From Bacteroidota bacterium (GTDB lineage Bacteria; Bacteroidota; Bacteroidia; NS11-12g; UBA9320), in the NCBI GenBank assembly GCA_947468275.1, contig CANIKO010000001.1, positions 62,001 to 126,000 on the forward strand: DNA of 64,000 bases, read 5' to 3'. The notes beneath the pieces were generated by a model. It was not told where the DNA came from, did no database searches, and was given only the letters and a program-made list of their open reading frames with translations. A program made the translations under genes and the position numbers. Positions 8,197 to 18,158 of the stretch are shown piece by piece (the first letter of the stretch is position 1; the number at the start of each line of letters is the position of its first letter).

Positions 8197-11100
8197 ATGA
8201 AAAGGTCTTATTTACTCCTGATTTTTACAATTTTTACTTTAAATACGTTTGCCCAAAAGGAAGCTACATGGTGGTATTTTGGTAATAATGCAGGTATTTC
8301 ATTTACTGGTACTGCAGGTGCACCGGTGGTGCAAACCAATGGCAAAATGACGAATTCTGAAGGCGTATCTAGTATTTCTGATACTAAAGGGAAACTGTTA
8401 TTTTATACTGATGGTGAAATTGTATATAACAGAAAGCACAATATTATGGTTAACGGAGGCGGTGGCGGTTCCGGTGGCGCAAATCTAAAAGGGCATAATT
8501 CCTCAACCCAAAGTGCTGTAATTGTGCAACAACCTGTTCAAGGTCAGAAATTTTGGATTTTCACAGTAGATCAAGAATGGGGTGCAAATGGCTTTGAATA
8601 TTCAATAGTTGATACCAATGCGAGTTCAGATTTTTCAGTTACCCAAAAAAATATTCCTTTAATTACAAAGGCTTATAATAATAAATATGCTCCTGAAAAA
8701 GTGGCCGCAGTAAAACATGCTAATAAAGTGGATACATGGGTTATTAATCACACAGGGGGGGATAATAATTTTTATGTTTATAAATTAAATGCAGTTGGAT
8801 TAAGCTCTCCCAAAATTCAAGCGGTAGGTCCAACATGGGCCATGACTGGTACCGGCGCCAAAGGTTATTCGAAAGGGTATATGAAATTTTCACCGGATGG
8901 AACTAAACTGATTTGTGCCATTGCAGGAGAGCAAGTTTCAGGGCCTTATTCTAATAATTTGGGGCGTATTGAAATTTATAATTTTGATAATTTAACTGGT
9001 ACACTTTCTAATCCTCAGATAATTGATAAAACAAATATTAAGTCTGGGGTCGGTAATATAAGTTCAGTATATGGTGCTGAAGTTTCTCCAAATGGTCGTT
9101 TCTTATATATAAGTTTTTATATACCTGCCTATTCCATGGGGGGAGATGGAAATGACGGAGTATGGCAATTAGATTTAACTGCGGGAAATGCTGCTGCAAT
9201 AGGAGGGAGTTGCGTGAAAGTGTGCAATTCTACAAGTCCTAAACCTGGTGGTGGCATGCAATTAGGTCCTGATGGTAAAATATATTTAGCACGAAGTGGA
9301 GCTAATTTTTTATCCTGTATATCTAAACCAAACTGTCAAGGTACTGCATGTACCTATGTTGACAATGCCATTAGTATATCTCCTAAAACTTCCCAATGGG
9401 GTATCCCAACATTTATTAATTCATTTTTTAATAAAGCTGAGTTTGATTGGGGAAATACAGCCGCTAACTTATGTGAAAAATCACTTACCAAATTATTTCT
9501 TACAGATTCAACAGGTATAGACTCGGCCCGATGGAAATTTGATGACGCAAGTACTGGTACAAAGAATACTGCTAAAGGATTTACAGTATATCACAAGTTT
9601 TCAAGTGCTAAATCTTATAATGTTTTTGTTCAATTGTACCGTAAGGTTCAAAGTGCCGATTGTTACGCCGATACCGCCCGTAAGCGACTTACGATTTTTC
9701 CTGATCCGAAACCACATTTAGGTAGGGATACAGTTATATGTGAAGGTCAGGAAGTTATATTATTTGATACTACGTCAAATGCTACTTTTATTTGGAATGA
9801 TGGTTCCACCGTACCAGCTTATATAGCCAATACCAAGGGATGGCATTGGATAAAAGATAAAGTAGGAGGGTGCAGTGGTACTGATTCTATTTATGTGGAT
9901 GTGATTAAATTTCCAAAATTTTCAATAGGGAATGATACCTTGTTTTGTGCAGGGGATAGCGTCAAGCTAACGGCTTCTACCGGCCAAAGGTATCTATGGA
10001 GTTTAGGTGATACGACCGCCTCTGCTTACGCTAAAAAATCAGACACAGTATGGGCACGTGCAGCTAATGGTAAGTGTTACACTTACGATACTGCGATAAT
10101 GATTACTCGTTCTATCCCCAAATTAAACTTAGGAAAAGATACATTGTTATGCATGGGGGATAGTGTTACTTTAAAAGCCAAAACAGCATCATCCAAATCC
10201 TATTTATGGAAAGGATTAACGACCGATTCAGTATTAAAAGTAAAGACAACAGGACTCTATTGGGCAAGGATAAAAGATACGTTATGCTATAGTAATCGAG
10301 ATACAATTAATGTTACTTTTCAATCCAAGGCATCCTTTAATCTTGGTAAGGATACCTCTTTCTGTGCTGGAGGTTTTTACATTATAAATGCTGCTTTGGC
10401 AGGTACCAAAACATGGAAATGGAAAGATAATTCATCTAAATCTACCTATAAGGCCACCGCCGCGGGAAAGCAATGGGTGGAATTATCGAATGGAACATGC
10501 ATAGTTAGTGATACAATAAATATAGTTACATACAGCATCCCGGCATTTGCACTTGGGAATGATACAGTGTTGTGTAAAGGAGTGACCTTCAAACCAATAT
10601 CATCACCCCTCTCAAACGTAGAATATACTTGGATGGGTACAACTGTTAATTATCTATACCCAATAACCGCAACGGGTAAATACTATGTTGATTTACGCGA
10701 TTTGCCAAAGAAAGTTTGTAAAACTTCGGATACAATAAAAGTTACTTTTCAAACTCCTGTTAAAATTAATTTAGGCCGAGATACTATTTTATGCGTCAAT
10801 CAAACTATTGATTTGAATGTAGCGAAATATTCATTCAAATCTTATAAATGGTGGGATAATGCTACTACACCTGGCATCCGCAAAAACGCAACACCTCCTG
10901 GAGGAATTCATTGGGTGGAAGGAGATGACGGTGTTTGCAAAAGCCGTGATAGTATAAAAATAACTAACCGACCTGAATTGTTCATTCCTTCGCTAGGTCC
11001 TGATAAGCAATTATGTGATAATGCTACCTTACCTTTTGATATTACGGCAATTAATGCTACTATTTATGAATGGCAAACACTAACTGGAGCTCAGCTGGCC

Positions 11101-11922
11101 ACTTCAGCTAAGTATACTGTGAATAATCCGGGTGGTGCATTTGTAGGGATTATATCAGACGGTACATGTTTCAAAAAAGATACGGTTGTTGTTATTTATC
11201 AAGCTACTCCAATCGTTAATCTAGGTGCAGATATTGATGTGTGTAATGGTGTTTTACCAACTTTAGATGCATCCTCTGCCGCCGCTTTATCCTATGTTTG
11301 GAATACCGGGGCGAATACTGCCACTATTATTGCTCCTAACCAGCCTAAGACCCTTTATTGGGTGAGGGCTTCAAATGGTACCTGTACTAAAAGCGATTCA
11401 ATTTTGGTTTATTTTTCTATCCCTCCAGTGTTAGATTTTGGTTTTGGGGATTCGGTATTTTGCGAAAATCCTAACTTAAATTATGACTTTAGTTTTTATG
11501 CTGATAATACAACGTTTACTTGGCAGGATGGTTATAGTCTACCTACAAGAAAGATAAAGACTCCAGGATTATGGCAAGTAATAGCTGAAAATAAGTGCGG
11601 AACTGATACCGCTACAGTAAATATAACTATTGACGAATTAGGATGTAGATTGTATTTTCCAACAGCTTTTTCACCTAATGGAGATAATGTGAATGATGTA
11701 TGGAAGCCAATGGGTCAAGTACTTGAATGGATAGAAATAGTAGTTTACAATCGCTGGGGAGAAATAATATATAAAGGTGATCCTAACAAAGGATGGGACG
11801 GAAAATGCGGTGACACAATTGTTCAAGATGGTGTTTACCCTATGACGGTTACATATAGGAAAACGAGCGGTGGATATCCAAGATTGTTTGTGAAAAATAT
11901 GCTTCTAACCGTGTTAAGATAA
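8197..11922 (+). CDS. Large secreted protein with nine Cys-containing modules and T9SS type B sorting domain
   Basis: 1241-residue surface or secreted protein. Signal peptide at residues 1-20 (ending NTFAQ), then a beta-propeller-like region (about 20-420) opening with WWYFGNNAGISF and containing FSPDGTKL, VSPNGRFLY and LGPDGKIYLA blade motifs. A PKD-like stretch (about 430-500) is followed by roughly nine modules of 75-85 residues, each beginning with a variant of LGxDTxxC and having a second Cys. The end is a gliding-motility/CHU_C type B sorting domain: FPTAFSPNGDNVNDVWKP, YNRWGEIIY, GWDGK, DGVYPMTVTY. Type B cargo is exported by the T9SS and anchored or released by the C-terminal domain. 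Function may be adhesion; this is inferred from architecture only. Confidence 0.85.
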   Translation: MKRSYLLLIFTIFTLNTFAQKEATWWYFGNNAGISFTGTAGAPVVQTNGKMTNSEGVSSISDTKGKLLFYTDGEIVYNRKHNIMVNGGGGGSGGANLKGHNSSTQSAVIVQQPVQGQKFWIFTVDQEWGANGFEYSIVDTNASSDFSVTQKNIPLITKAYNNKYAPEKVAAVKHANKVDTWVINHTGGDNNFYVYKLNAVGLSSPKIQAVGPTWAMTGTGAKGYSKGYMKFSPDGTKLICAIAGEQVSGPYSNNLGRIEIYNFDNLTGTLSNPQIIDKTNIKSGVGNISSVYGAEVSPNGRFLYISFYIPAYSMGGDGNDGVWQLDLTAGNAAAIGGSCVKVCNSTSPKPGGGMQLGPDGKIYLARSGANFLSCISKPNCQGTACTYVDNAISISPKTSQWGIPTFINSFFNKAEFDWGNTAANLCEKSLTKLFLTDSTGIDSARWKFDDASTGTKNTAKGFTVYHKFSSAKSYNVFVQLYRKVQSADCYADTARKRLTIFPDPKPHLGRDTVICEGQEVILFDTTSNATFIWNDGSTVPAYIANTKGWHWIKDKVGGCSGTDSIYVDVIKFPKFSIGNDTLFCAGDSVKLTASTGQRYLWSLGDTTASAYAKKSDTVWARAANGKCYTYDTAIMITRSIPKLNLGKDTLLCMGDSVTLKAKTASSKSYLWKGLTTDSVLKVKTTGLYWARIKDTLCYSNRDTINVTFQSKASFNLGKDTSFCAGGFYIINAALAGTKTWKWKDNSSKSTYKATAAGKQWVELSNGTCIVSDTINIVTYSIPAFALGNDTVLCKGVTFKPISSPLSNVEYTWMGTTVNYLYPITATGKYYVDLRDLPKKVCKTSDTIKVTFQTPVKINLGRDTILCVNQTIDLNVAKYSFKSYKWWDNATTPGIRKNATPPGGIHWVEGDDGVCKSRDSIKITNRPELFIPSLGPDKQLCDNATLPFDITAINATIYEWQTLTGAQLATSAKYTVNNPGGAFVGIISDGTCFKKDTVVVIYQATPIVNLGADIDVCNGVLPTLDASSAAALSYVWNTGANTATIIAPNQPKTLYWVRASNGTCTKSDSILVYFSIPPVLDFGFGDSVFCENPNLNYDFSFYADNTTFTWQDGYSLPTRKIKTPGLWQVIAENKCGTDTATVNITIDELGCRLYFPTAFSPNGDNVNDVWKPMGQVLEWIEIVVYNRWGEIIYKGDPNKGWDGKCGDTIVQDGVYPMTVTYRKTSGGYPRLFVKNMLLTVLR

Positions 11923-11942
11923 TTATAAAGTTTTATAGATTG

Positions 11943-11981
11943 GACCTGATGGGATTTAAAACCTGTCAGGTCTTTTTTTTT
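11943..11981 (+). terminator. Intrinsic terminator after the T9SS protein gene
   Basis: GACCTGA and TCAGGTC form a 7-bp stem around a 16-base loop, followed by a run of ten T. Confidence 0.8.
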
Positions 11982-12039
11982 GTATAAAATTAATTTTCAA
12001 TTAGTCGAACATCAAAAAGTAAATTTTTAATGAAGAAAA

Positions 12040-12660
12040 TATTCGTTCGAATGGCATCATCCGTATGGGTGCGGCTGGGATCCAACAAAAGAGCGAACTG
12101 CAAAATTTTCATAACTGCTTTTTAACCTTACGGGTAATTTAAGTAAAAATTTTGCAGTTGGTTTTGTTGGTGCCTTTTTTTGCTCCTTTTTTGGGCAAGC
12201 AAACCGAGGAACGAGGTTCATGAACACCTATAAAAAATAAACAGCAAATCAGTGAACTAAAAAAGGAGATACATAAAAATTAAAAACATCGCTTCTGATT
12301 AATATAGCTTCTGATATTAAAAGCGCTAACGTTCTTCTTCCTTGATGAAAAAGAACCAAAAAATCAAGACAAAACGATGCTCCCAAGCTCAACCCATCAC
12401 ACCCCTGCCGTTTGCGAATTAATTTATTCCAATTTTCAAAGGCATTCGCGAACCTTTGGTTTTGTCAAACCCACCGCACCTTATTCCGAAACTTTTCCGA
12501 TTATACAAGACATTGTAAGTTTATAGCTGTGTGGTGGCTTGACAGAAATGCGGGCCGCGACCCGGACTTGCGGTAGGAAGCATATTTCTGACTTGATTTT
12601 TTTGTTTTTCATCAAGGAAAAAAGTGAATAGGAGTTATAGAGGGCAAAACCCTCTAATCG
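12040..12660. repeat. Dispersed noncoding repeat family, copy 2
   Basis: The 871-base gap between the T9SS gene and folC contains no credible gene. Its left part (12195-12275) matches, in inverse orientation, the left end of the copy at 55 kb (AACCGAGGAACGAGGTTCATGAACACC, given here as two halves AACCGAGGAACGAGG and TTCATGAACACC). Its right part matches copies 1 and 3 (GACAGAAATGCGGGCCGCG, GGAAGCATATTTCTGAC, ATCAAGG). It ends with the boundary hairpin TAGAGGG-caaaa-CCCTCTA (12638-12656). Confidence 0.72.
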
Positions 12661-12793
12661 AAGAATTTTTTAATCAAAATTTGCAGGTTTTTTAATAACA
12701 TAGTTAAAAACTTGCAAATAAATTTGCCTTATTTTAAAAAGGTAATACCATGATTATAGGATTGAGTAAGTTTTTGAGGCTCAATAAATATAA

Positions 12794-14029
12794 TTACTGT
12801 TGTGCAAGATAATCTGCAACTACAAAAGTACTTCCACCTATAAATATCGCATCGTCAGGTTCAGCCATTTTTAAAGCTTGGTTAAATGCGTTGATAACGC
12901 TTCCACAAGCTTTGCCATTAATCCCATTTGCAATAGCTTCATTGCAAAGGTCTTGGTCGTTTCTACCTCTGGGAATGGATGGAGTGCAAAAAAAGTAAGT
13001 TGCATTTTGCGGAAGTAATGACCAAATAGCGGGAGTTTCTTTTTCTTTTACTACGCCAAAAACCAAAAATAGTTTGTTGTATTTTACTTTTGATAATTCA
13101 TGCATTGCCACTTCTAATCCGGCTTTATTATGTCCTGTGTCACAAACTACAAAGGGTTTAGTGCCTAATATTTCCCAGCGACCACGCAAGCCGGTGAGTC
13201 CTTTAATATTTTGCAAAGCACTGGCTATTTTAAAATTAGATAAAGCAAACCCTTTTGTTTTTAATACTTCAATTACTTGCATTACAGTAATCATATTTTT
13301 TTGCTGATACTCACCTAATAGGTCAGTAGGTATTTCAGTATTAAAATAATTAGGATTGGTATCGGCAAAGTATATTTCAGAATGATTTTCAAAAGCTTTT
13401 TGAATAAAAATGTCTTTTGACTCAGGCTTTGTTTCACCAATAACAACTGTAGTTTCAGGTTTAATAATACCCGCTTTTTCCAAAGCTATTTTTTGCAAAG
13501 TATCCCCTAATAAATCGGTGTGGTCAAAACTAATATTTGTGATAACTGACAAGATAGGATTTATAATATTGGTACTGTCTAATCTTCCGCCAAGTCCGGT
13601 TTCAATAATAGCAATATCCACCTTTTCCTTCGCAAAATAATCGTAGGCCATTCCTACTGTTACTTCAAAAAAAGATGGGTTCATAGTTTCAATTAATTCA
13701 CGATGTGAGCCTATAAAATCCACAACATGTTCTTCAGGAATCATCTGCCCATTGACACGTATTCTTTCCCTAAAATCAATTAAATGAGGGGAGGTGTAAA
13801 GCCCAGTTTTATAACCGTGTTGCTGAAAAATGGCGGCCAAGGTATGTGATGTAGAGCCTTTTCCATTGGTGCCTGCAACATGAATACTTTTAAATTTTAA
13901 TTCAGGATTACCTAAAGCATTGCAGAGCAATATTGTGTTTTTTAGATCGGATTTATAAGCTGCCGCCCCAATACGATGAAACATGGGTAACCTGGCATAT
14001 AAATATTCTAAAACTGATTGGTAATTCAA
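12794..14029 (-). CDS. folC: Folylpolyglutamate synthase / dihydrofolate synthase
   Basis: Mur-ligase-family enzyme that adds glutamate to dihydropteroate and to folates, using ATP, in the cytoplasm. The 411-residue product has the ATP-binding loop HVAGTNGKGSTSHTL (about residues 49-63), the folate-binding segment LYTSPHLIDFRERI, ETGLGGRLDSTN with FDHTDLLG, and a C-terminal ligase domain with DTGHNKAGL. Length is normal. It is the last gene of a minus-strand run after a TonB/TolA-like transducer. The juxtaposition of the energy-transducer operon with folC is common in Bacteroidota. Confidence 0.95.
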   Translation of the reverse strand: MNYQSVLEYLYARLPMFHRIGAAAYKSDLKNTILLCNALGNPELKFKSIHVAGTNGKGSTSHTLAAIFQQHGYKTGLYTSPHLIDFRERIRVNGQMIPEEHVVDFIGSHRELIETMNPSFFEVTVGMAYDYFAKEKVDIAIIETGLGGRLDSTNIINPILSVITNISFDHTDLLGDTLQKIALEKAGIIKPETTVVIGETKPESKDIFIQKAFENHSEIYFADTNPNYFNTEIPTDLLGEYQQKNMITVMQVIEVLKTKGFALSNFKIASALQNIKGLTGLRGRWEILGTKPFVVCDTGHNKAGLEVAMHELSKVKYNKLFLVFGVVKEKETPAIWSLLPQNATYFFCTPSIPRGRNDQDLCNEAIANGINGKACGSVINAFNQALKMAEPDDAIFIGGSTFVVADYLAQQ

Positions 14030-14097
14030 AGATGGGTTTGAAGGTTGTTAGTTTGAAGGTTTGGAAATTGGTAAAACCATTTTCAAAAACTATCTTT

Positions 14098-14958
14098 TTA
14101 TTGGGCTTTAATGTTGAAAGTTACCTTTCCGCAGGTTTCGGAAGCCGAAGATCCTGTAGATTTATAGGTATTTTCTTTTACTGCCTTTATTGCTAAATCA
14201 ATAAAATATTTATCAGTCATGGTTCCACCTAATACATGTTTAACAGATTTAATACTACCATCCTGAAATAAGCAAAGTTCAATAATTATTTTTCCATAAC
14301 CTGATTTTGAAGGACTAAAATTCCAGTTAGATTTTTGAATAAATCCTTTTACACCAAAATCTACTTTTCCTTTTCCAATACCAGGACCATCGCCAGGTCC
14401 ACTTCCAGGGCCATTGCCTGGGCCGTCGCCTGGTCCATTGCCGGGTTTGCCATTTCCATCTCCAAGACTATTTCCATCTCCATTATGGCCATTAATACTT
14501 CCATCGTCTTCTCCCTGGTTGCCAGGAGTGTTACCATCTCCTTTATTTCCACCTTTTTTAGAAAATAAACCTTTTGAATCTGGCATTTTTTTTGGGGTAG
14601 GATTTGGGATTGTTTTTTTAAAAACGGGTGCGGTTATTTTTGGTGCTTCCGTTTTTACTTCAGGCTTTTTGCTCACCACTTCTGGAGCTATAGAATTATC
14701 ATCGGTTAAGGTTTCTTCATCTACAGTTTTTTCAGGAGTTGTTTCTACTTGATTAGGAGTATAGCCGGCTTCCATGTCAGGACCGCCTAGGTCAGGTTCA
14801 CCTAAGGAAACTTCCAACCCTCCTAATGCTTCTCCAGTTCCATTATCTCCACCGCCACCACCACCACCGTTGGCAAAACTCATTAGAAATACGCACAAAA
14901 GCAGAAACCCGTGAAAGAGAATGGTTCCTATAAATCCTTTTTGATTTTCTGAGTCCAT
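14098..14958 (-). CDS. TonB/TolA-like energy transducer with Gly-rich linker
   Basis: 286-residue envelope protein. One transmembrane segment lies at about residues 8-28 (FIGTILFHGFLLLCVFLMSF). A long Gly/Asn/Asp/Pro-rich linker follows, with tandem GNGPGDGP-type units near residues 165-200. The C-terminal domain of about 80 residues (GYGKIIIELCLFQDGSIKSV ... CGKVTFNIK) has a TonB-C/AgmX-like pattern. It is likely the periplasm-spanning partner of an ExbB/ExbD or TolQ/TolR motor, which is not in the window. The linker is glycine-rich rather than the usual proline/lysine-rich TonB linker. The DNA encoding it is a GC-rich minisatellite (about 14388-14465) and so could vary in length between strains. 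Confidence 0.72.
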   Translation of the reverse strand: MDSENQKGFIGTILFHGFLLLCVFLMSFANGGGGGGGDNGTGEALGGLEVSLGEPDLGGPDMEAGYTPNQVETTPEKTVDEETLTDDNSIAPEVVSKKPEVKTEAPKITAPVFKKTIPNPTPKKMPDSKGLFSKKGGNKGDGNTPGNQGEDDGSINGHNGDGNSLGDGNGKPGNGPGDGPGNGPGSGPGDGPGIGKGKVDFGVKGFIQKSNWNFSPSKSGYGKIIIELCLFQDGSIKSVKHVLGGTMTDKYFIDLAIKAVKENTYKSTGSSASETCGKVTFNIKAQ

Positions 14959-14994
14959 TTTAAAGTCTTTATTTTTAAATTTTAGGTTTTAAAT

Positions 14995-16038
14995 CTATTG
15001 CCCAAATACAACATGTTTTTCAATTATTACATTTTTAAACCCATTTTGCTTTAGTATAACGCCGAATGCTTGAGCTGTAGTATGTTTGAAAAATGATTCA
15101 ACAATAATTGCATATCCTTCATTTGTTGCGACAGTTAGTTTGGCATTTACATAATCATTTTGAAGTTTGTTTACCATTTTTTTAGCCTGAGCTTCGTTTT
15201 TGTAATAACCCACTACAACATCATATGTTTCTTGCTTTGGAGAATTAAACTTGGAGAATGAATTTAATTGGGTCTTAAGTTTATTTATTTTTTCTCGCTC
15301 AACTTTATATTCTAGCTCAGGTATGGAAACTTCTTTTGCCTTTGCAGGTTTTTTATAGTTTGTATTTATATGTAAAAAAGAAGCGTTTTGTTCGGTTTTT
15401 TGTCGATATGCCGTTTTTTTGCTTGTCTTTTTATTACCTACGTAGTATAAGATAAAAACAGCTACTGTTGTCATGAGTAAAAAAGAAGCCGCCTTCATCA
15501 AAAATAAATTGTTGAAATGAAACGTCTTTGTTGATTTTATGCTTCCAACTGCTTCTTGAATAGATTGATTTGGCTCTAATTGGGTCTTAGTATTAGCCAC
15601 TATTACTTTAACTGCAAGTGGTTTTATTTTTATCGGAAATAATCCATAACTTGATTCTAAAAAATTAAAGCCTTGGTAAGGTACAAAAATTATTTTGCCT
15701 TCCGAATTGGAATAAAAAGTTCCAATATTTTCAAAGTCAAAACTTTTGTTAACGGTTATTTTGTCTTTTAAATAATCGGCAAAAACTAAAATATCTACTT
15801 CAGCTTCCTGATATGAAATTTTATTTTTTTGAGACCAACTGTTTATTAATAAACCATCGTTTTCAATAAGCATTTGATTAAATGCCACTTTTTTACTGGA
15901 AGGACTTATTAAATTACGGCTTTCTTCAAAACCTGAAGGTTTATTGTTTGTGATAAATCCTCCAAAACCAGGAATAATAACACAATTGTGTTTGTAAAGT
16001 AATTCAGAAACACCTTCAATTAAATTTATAAATTCCAT
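14995..16038 (-). CDS. HU-like (CCDC81-type) domain protein with membrane segment and SPOR domain
   Basis: 347-residue protein with an N-terminal HU/CCDC81-like domain (about residues 1-120: YKHNCVIIPGFGGFI, KVAFNQML, NDGLL), one transmembrane helix near 170-190 (AASFLLMTTVAVFILYYVG), and a C-terminal SPOR domain (about 265-340: DVVVGYYKNEAQAKKMVNKL, AKLTV, AYIIVESF). SPOR domains bind denuded peptidoglycan glycans at division sites, so the protein may link cytoplasm to septal wall. The ATG of MEFINLIEG is chosen over an upstream TTG (four codons earlier). It forms a minus-strand run with the transducer and folC genes. Confidence 0.8.
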   Translation of the reverse strand: MEFINLIEGVSELLYKHNCVIIPGFGGFITNNKPSGFEESRNLISPSSKKVAFNQMLIENDGLLINSWSQKNKISYQEAEVDILVFADYLKDKITVNKSFDFENIGTFYSNSEGKIIFVPYQGFNFLESSYGLFPIKIKPLAVKVIVANTKTQLEPNQSIQEAVGSIKSTKTFHFNNLFLMKAASFLLMTTVAVFILYYVGNKKTSKKTAYRQKTEQNASFLHINTNYKKPAKAKEVSIPELEYKVEREKINKLKTQLNSFSKFNSPKQETYDVVVGYYKNEAQAKKMVNKLQNDYVNAKLTVATNEGYAIIVESFFKHTTAQAFGVILKQNGFKNVIIEKHVVFGQ

Positions 16039-16178
16039 TGTTGAAAACAAAAGTGCAATTTAATTATAATCTAGCTAAATTGATTGAAAAATTAATTTTT
16101 ATTTTTTAAATAAAGCTATAAATGTTTGTATATAAGTGTTTTGAGTTTATTTTACTTCGTTGAATAAACCGATTATGC

Positions 16179-17804
16179 CTAAAAAATAAAAGTTATACCT
16201 GCAATCCCATTGAAGCCATAGGATGGATAATTAAACCAACGTTGATAGGTTTGATTAGTAAGATTATTAACATCTACAAAAAAGGAAATGTTTTTTCTTA
16301 TGCGATAATCAGCGCCAATATTTATATCAGCAATGATTGGTAGTTTTTGGCTTTCATTACTCCAAATATATTTGGAGTAGCGGGTTCCAATCACATATAT
16401 TTTCGTATGGAGTGCAAGTTTTTCAGCAATGGTTCCTGCTATTTTTGTATTCCACTCAAAGTCGGGGCGCTGTATCGCGTGGACTGATGAAGAGGGGTTG
16501 TATGAAAAATAAGTAAAATTGGTGCTAATTTTTAATTTTTCAAATCGGTTGTAGTTTAGTCCAGCATTGAATTTGAAGAGCCCAACATTTTCATATGATA
16601 TTACAAATTTGTGCAAGGCAAGAGTATCACTCAGATACATTGGAAGGTTATTAATAGTTTGTTGCGATAATTCAAGCATATAATCAAACCCGCTACCCAG
16701 TTTGCCTTTTATCCCACCAAAAATAATATACGGTGTATATTGGTTTTTTAAAGCTTGATTTTCGGCAAGAAAAGCATTTTCATTATAAAGAGTTCTTGTA
16801 GAACCTTTGGTAAGGCCGCCTCCCAATCCTGCATAAGCTTTCATTTTTTCGGGCACTACGTAATAATCTACTCTAAATTCGGGATATAAATAAAAATGTT
16901 TATCCAATGAATCAAGCATTATGGATGCAAAAGCCCCCATCGTTAAATCCACATCTTTATAGCGCATTTTATAAACCGGATTTATATCAATAAAATTTCT
17001 GTTATACTTTACCGAATCAGGGCCTGAGGCAAATCCTTCGAAAGCAGTATTTATATGCAACTCGCCATTGCCCACCTTTCCTCCAGTTTTATTGCTTAAT
17101 CGATAACCAATTTCATTTTGTTGCACAATAGAAAACCTGTATGCATCTAAATCAAAAGTGGTTTTTAATTTTTTAGAGGTTTTGATATTATCGTAATGAA
17201 TATTGGCGGTAATATTATTTATAGCCTGTTTAACAGAATCCTTTTTAAAATTATCTGAATCATGATTGTACCCGTAATAATTATAACCATATCGTGAATA
17301 TCCCAATTGGCCACTCAATGTATTTCCTCTCATAAATTTAGCTCCTTGCAATGAAACATTATCATCCATAAATGCCTTATAGGCAGGTTTTCCATTGGAG
17401 GATAAATGATGTGCGGACAAACCGTAAGCATAATTATTGCTTTTGCCATTGTGCAGTTCAATGTGCAGCAAAGGAGTTGTGTAATTTCCAAAACCGGCTT
17501 TAATAAAATTACCATTCACAAAAGCATCGTTTTTAGTGCGGTATTCCTGAGCTGAAATTGCTGTAAAAGCAGGTTGTACTTTATACCGCAAGTCGGGAAA
17601 CGAATAGGTAAAATTTAAAGCTTTTATTTCGGGCTCCTTCATTTCGGGGGCTGATTCCACCCGTTTGGCATCGCTAAGAACGGGGCGGTATTTGGTATAA
17701 ATATCTACCTTGTCCAAATCTTTTACCGTATCACGCTGGGCGTTTACGGTTATTGGAACAAGAAATAAAATAATAGTGAGTAATTTTAAAAAACGAGCTG
17801 TCAT
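16179..17804 (-). CDS. Outer-membrane beta-barrel protein, TonB-receptor-like barrel without plug
   Basis: 541-residue protein with a signal peptide (residues 1-22, ending ITVNAQ), a short periplasmic segment (DKVDIYTKYRPVLSDAKR), and many amphipathic strands. The C-terminus, FFVDVNNLTNQTYQRWFNY followed by a final strand ending ITFIF, is like the last strands of TonB-dependent receptors. No plug domain is evident, and the barrel begins soon after the signal. It may be a receptor-derived porin or a partner in envelope transport. It lies 141 bases upstream of the HU-SPOR gene on the same strand and may be co-transcribed with the HU-SPOR, transducer and folC genes. Substrate unknown. Confidence 0.72.
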   Translation of the reverse strand: MTARFLKLLTIILFLVPITVNAQRDTVKDLDKVDIYTKYRPVLSDAKRVESAPEMKEPEIKALNFTYSFPDLRYKVQPAFTAISAQEYRTKNDAFVNGNFIKAGFGNYTTPLLHIELHNGKSNNYAYGLSAHHLSSNGKPAYKAFMDDNVSLQGAKFMRGNTLSGQLGYSRYGYNYYGYNHDSDNFKKDSVKQAINNITANIHYDNIKTSKKLKTTFDLDAYRFSIVQQNEIGYRLSNKTGGKVGNGELHINTAFEGFASGPDSVKYNRNFIDINPVYKMRYKDVDLTMGAFASIMLDSLDKHFYLYPEFRVDYYVVPEKMKAYAGLGGGLTKGSTRTLYNENAFLAENQALKNQYTPYIIFGGIKGKLGSGFDYMLELSQQTINNLPMYLSDTLALHKFVISYENVGLFKFNAGLNYNRFEKLKISTNFTYFSYNPSSSVHAIQRPDFEWNTKIAGTIAEKLALHTKIYVIGTRYSKYIWSNESQKLPIIADINIGADYRIRKNISFFVDVNNLTNQTYQRWFNYPSYGFNGIAGITFIF

Positions 17805-17940
17805 TGAAATATAAACGACAAATTTATTTTTTTAGCGTGAGATGACATGGAGTCATATATCCACAGCCACATAGAGTGTATAGTTTAGGGGAAAAGTAGT
17901 TTTTTTTTAGAAAGGTTAAAGTAGAAAGATTAAAGGATCT

Positions 17941-18000
17941 TTCCCAGCCAATGTCTCCCCGCTGAGGCGGGCTTGCGCGAAGGAAGGGCTGACTTGGTGG
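17941..18000 (+). repeat. REP-like element R1
   Basis: TTCCCAGCCAATGTCTCCCC ... GGGCTTGCGCGAAGG ... GGGCTGACTTGG. CAGCC and GGCTG at the ends and GCGGGC/GCCCGC-like inner text give an imperfect palindrome. It lies in the 354-base gap before the RAYT gene. Confidence 0.75.
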
Positions 18001-18020
18001 AACAAACAATCAAAACCTCC

Positions 18021-18086
18021 TTCCCAGCCAACGTCTCGCCCCGGCAAGGCCTTGCGCAATGGTGGGCTGACTTGGCGGCTTTCTAA
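18021..18086 (+). repeat. REP-like element R2
   Basis: TTCCCAGCCAACGTCTCGCC ... GGCCTTGCGCAATGG ... GGGCTGACTTGGCGGCTTTC. Same orientation as R1. A degenerate tail copy (ACGGCTAACTTGCCAGCTTTC split as ACGGCTAACTTG and CCAGCTTTC) follows at 18103-18125. Confidence 0.78.
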
Positions 18087-18158
18087 CGTTACCTTAAAAA
18101 TTACGGCTAACTTGCCAGCTTTCAATATATCCCACCAAAACGATGTATTTTTGCTTTC

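Noticed and set aside
14335-14752. Reading frames opposite or out of phase with the transducer gene
   Set aside because: They are shadows of the Gly-rich repeat, as the high-GC minisatellite keeps alternative frames open.
17824-18125. Two minus-strand frames upstream of the RAYT gene
   Set aside because: They are translations of REP elements R1 and R2 and contain Arg/Gly/Pro-rich repeat text only.
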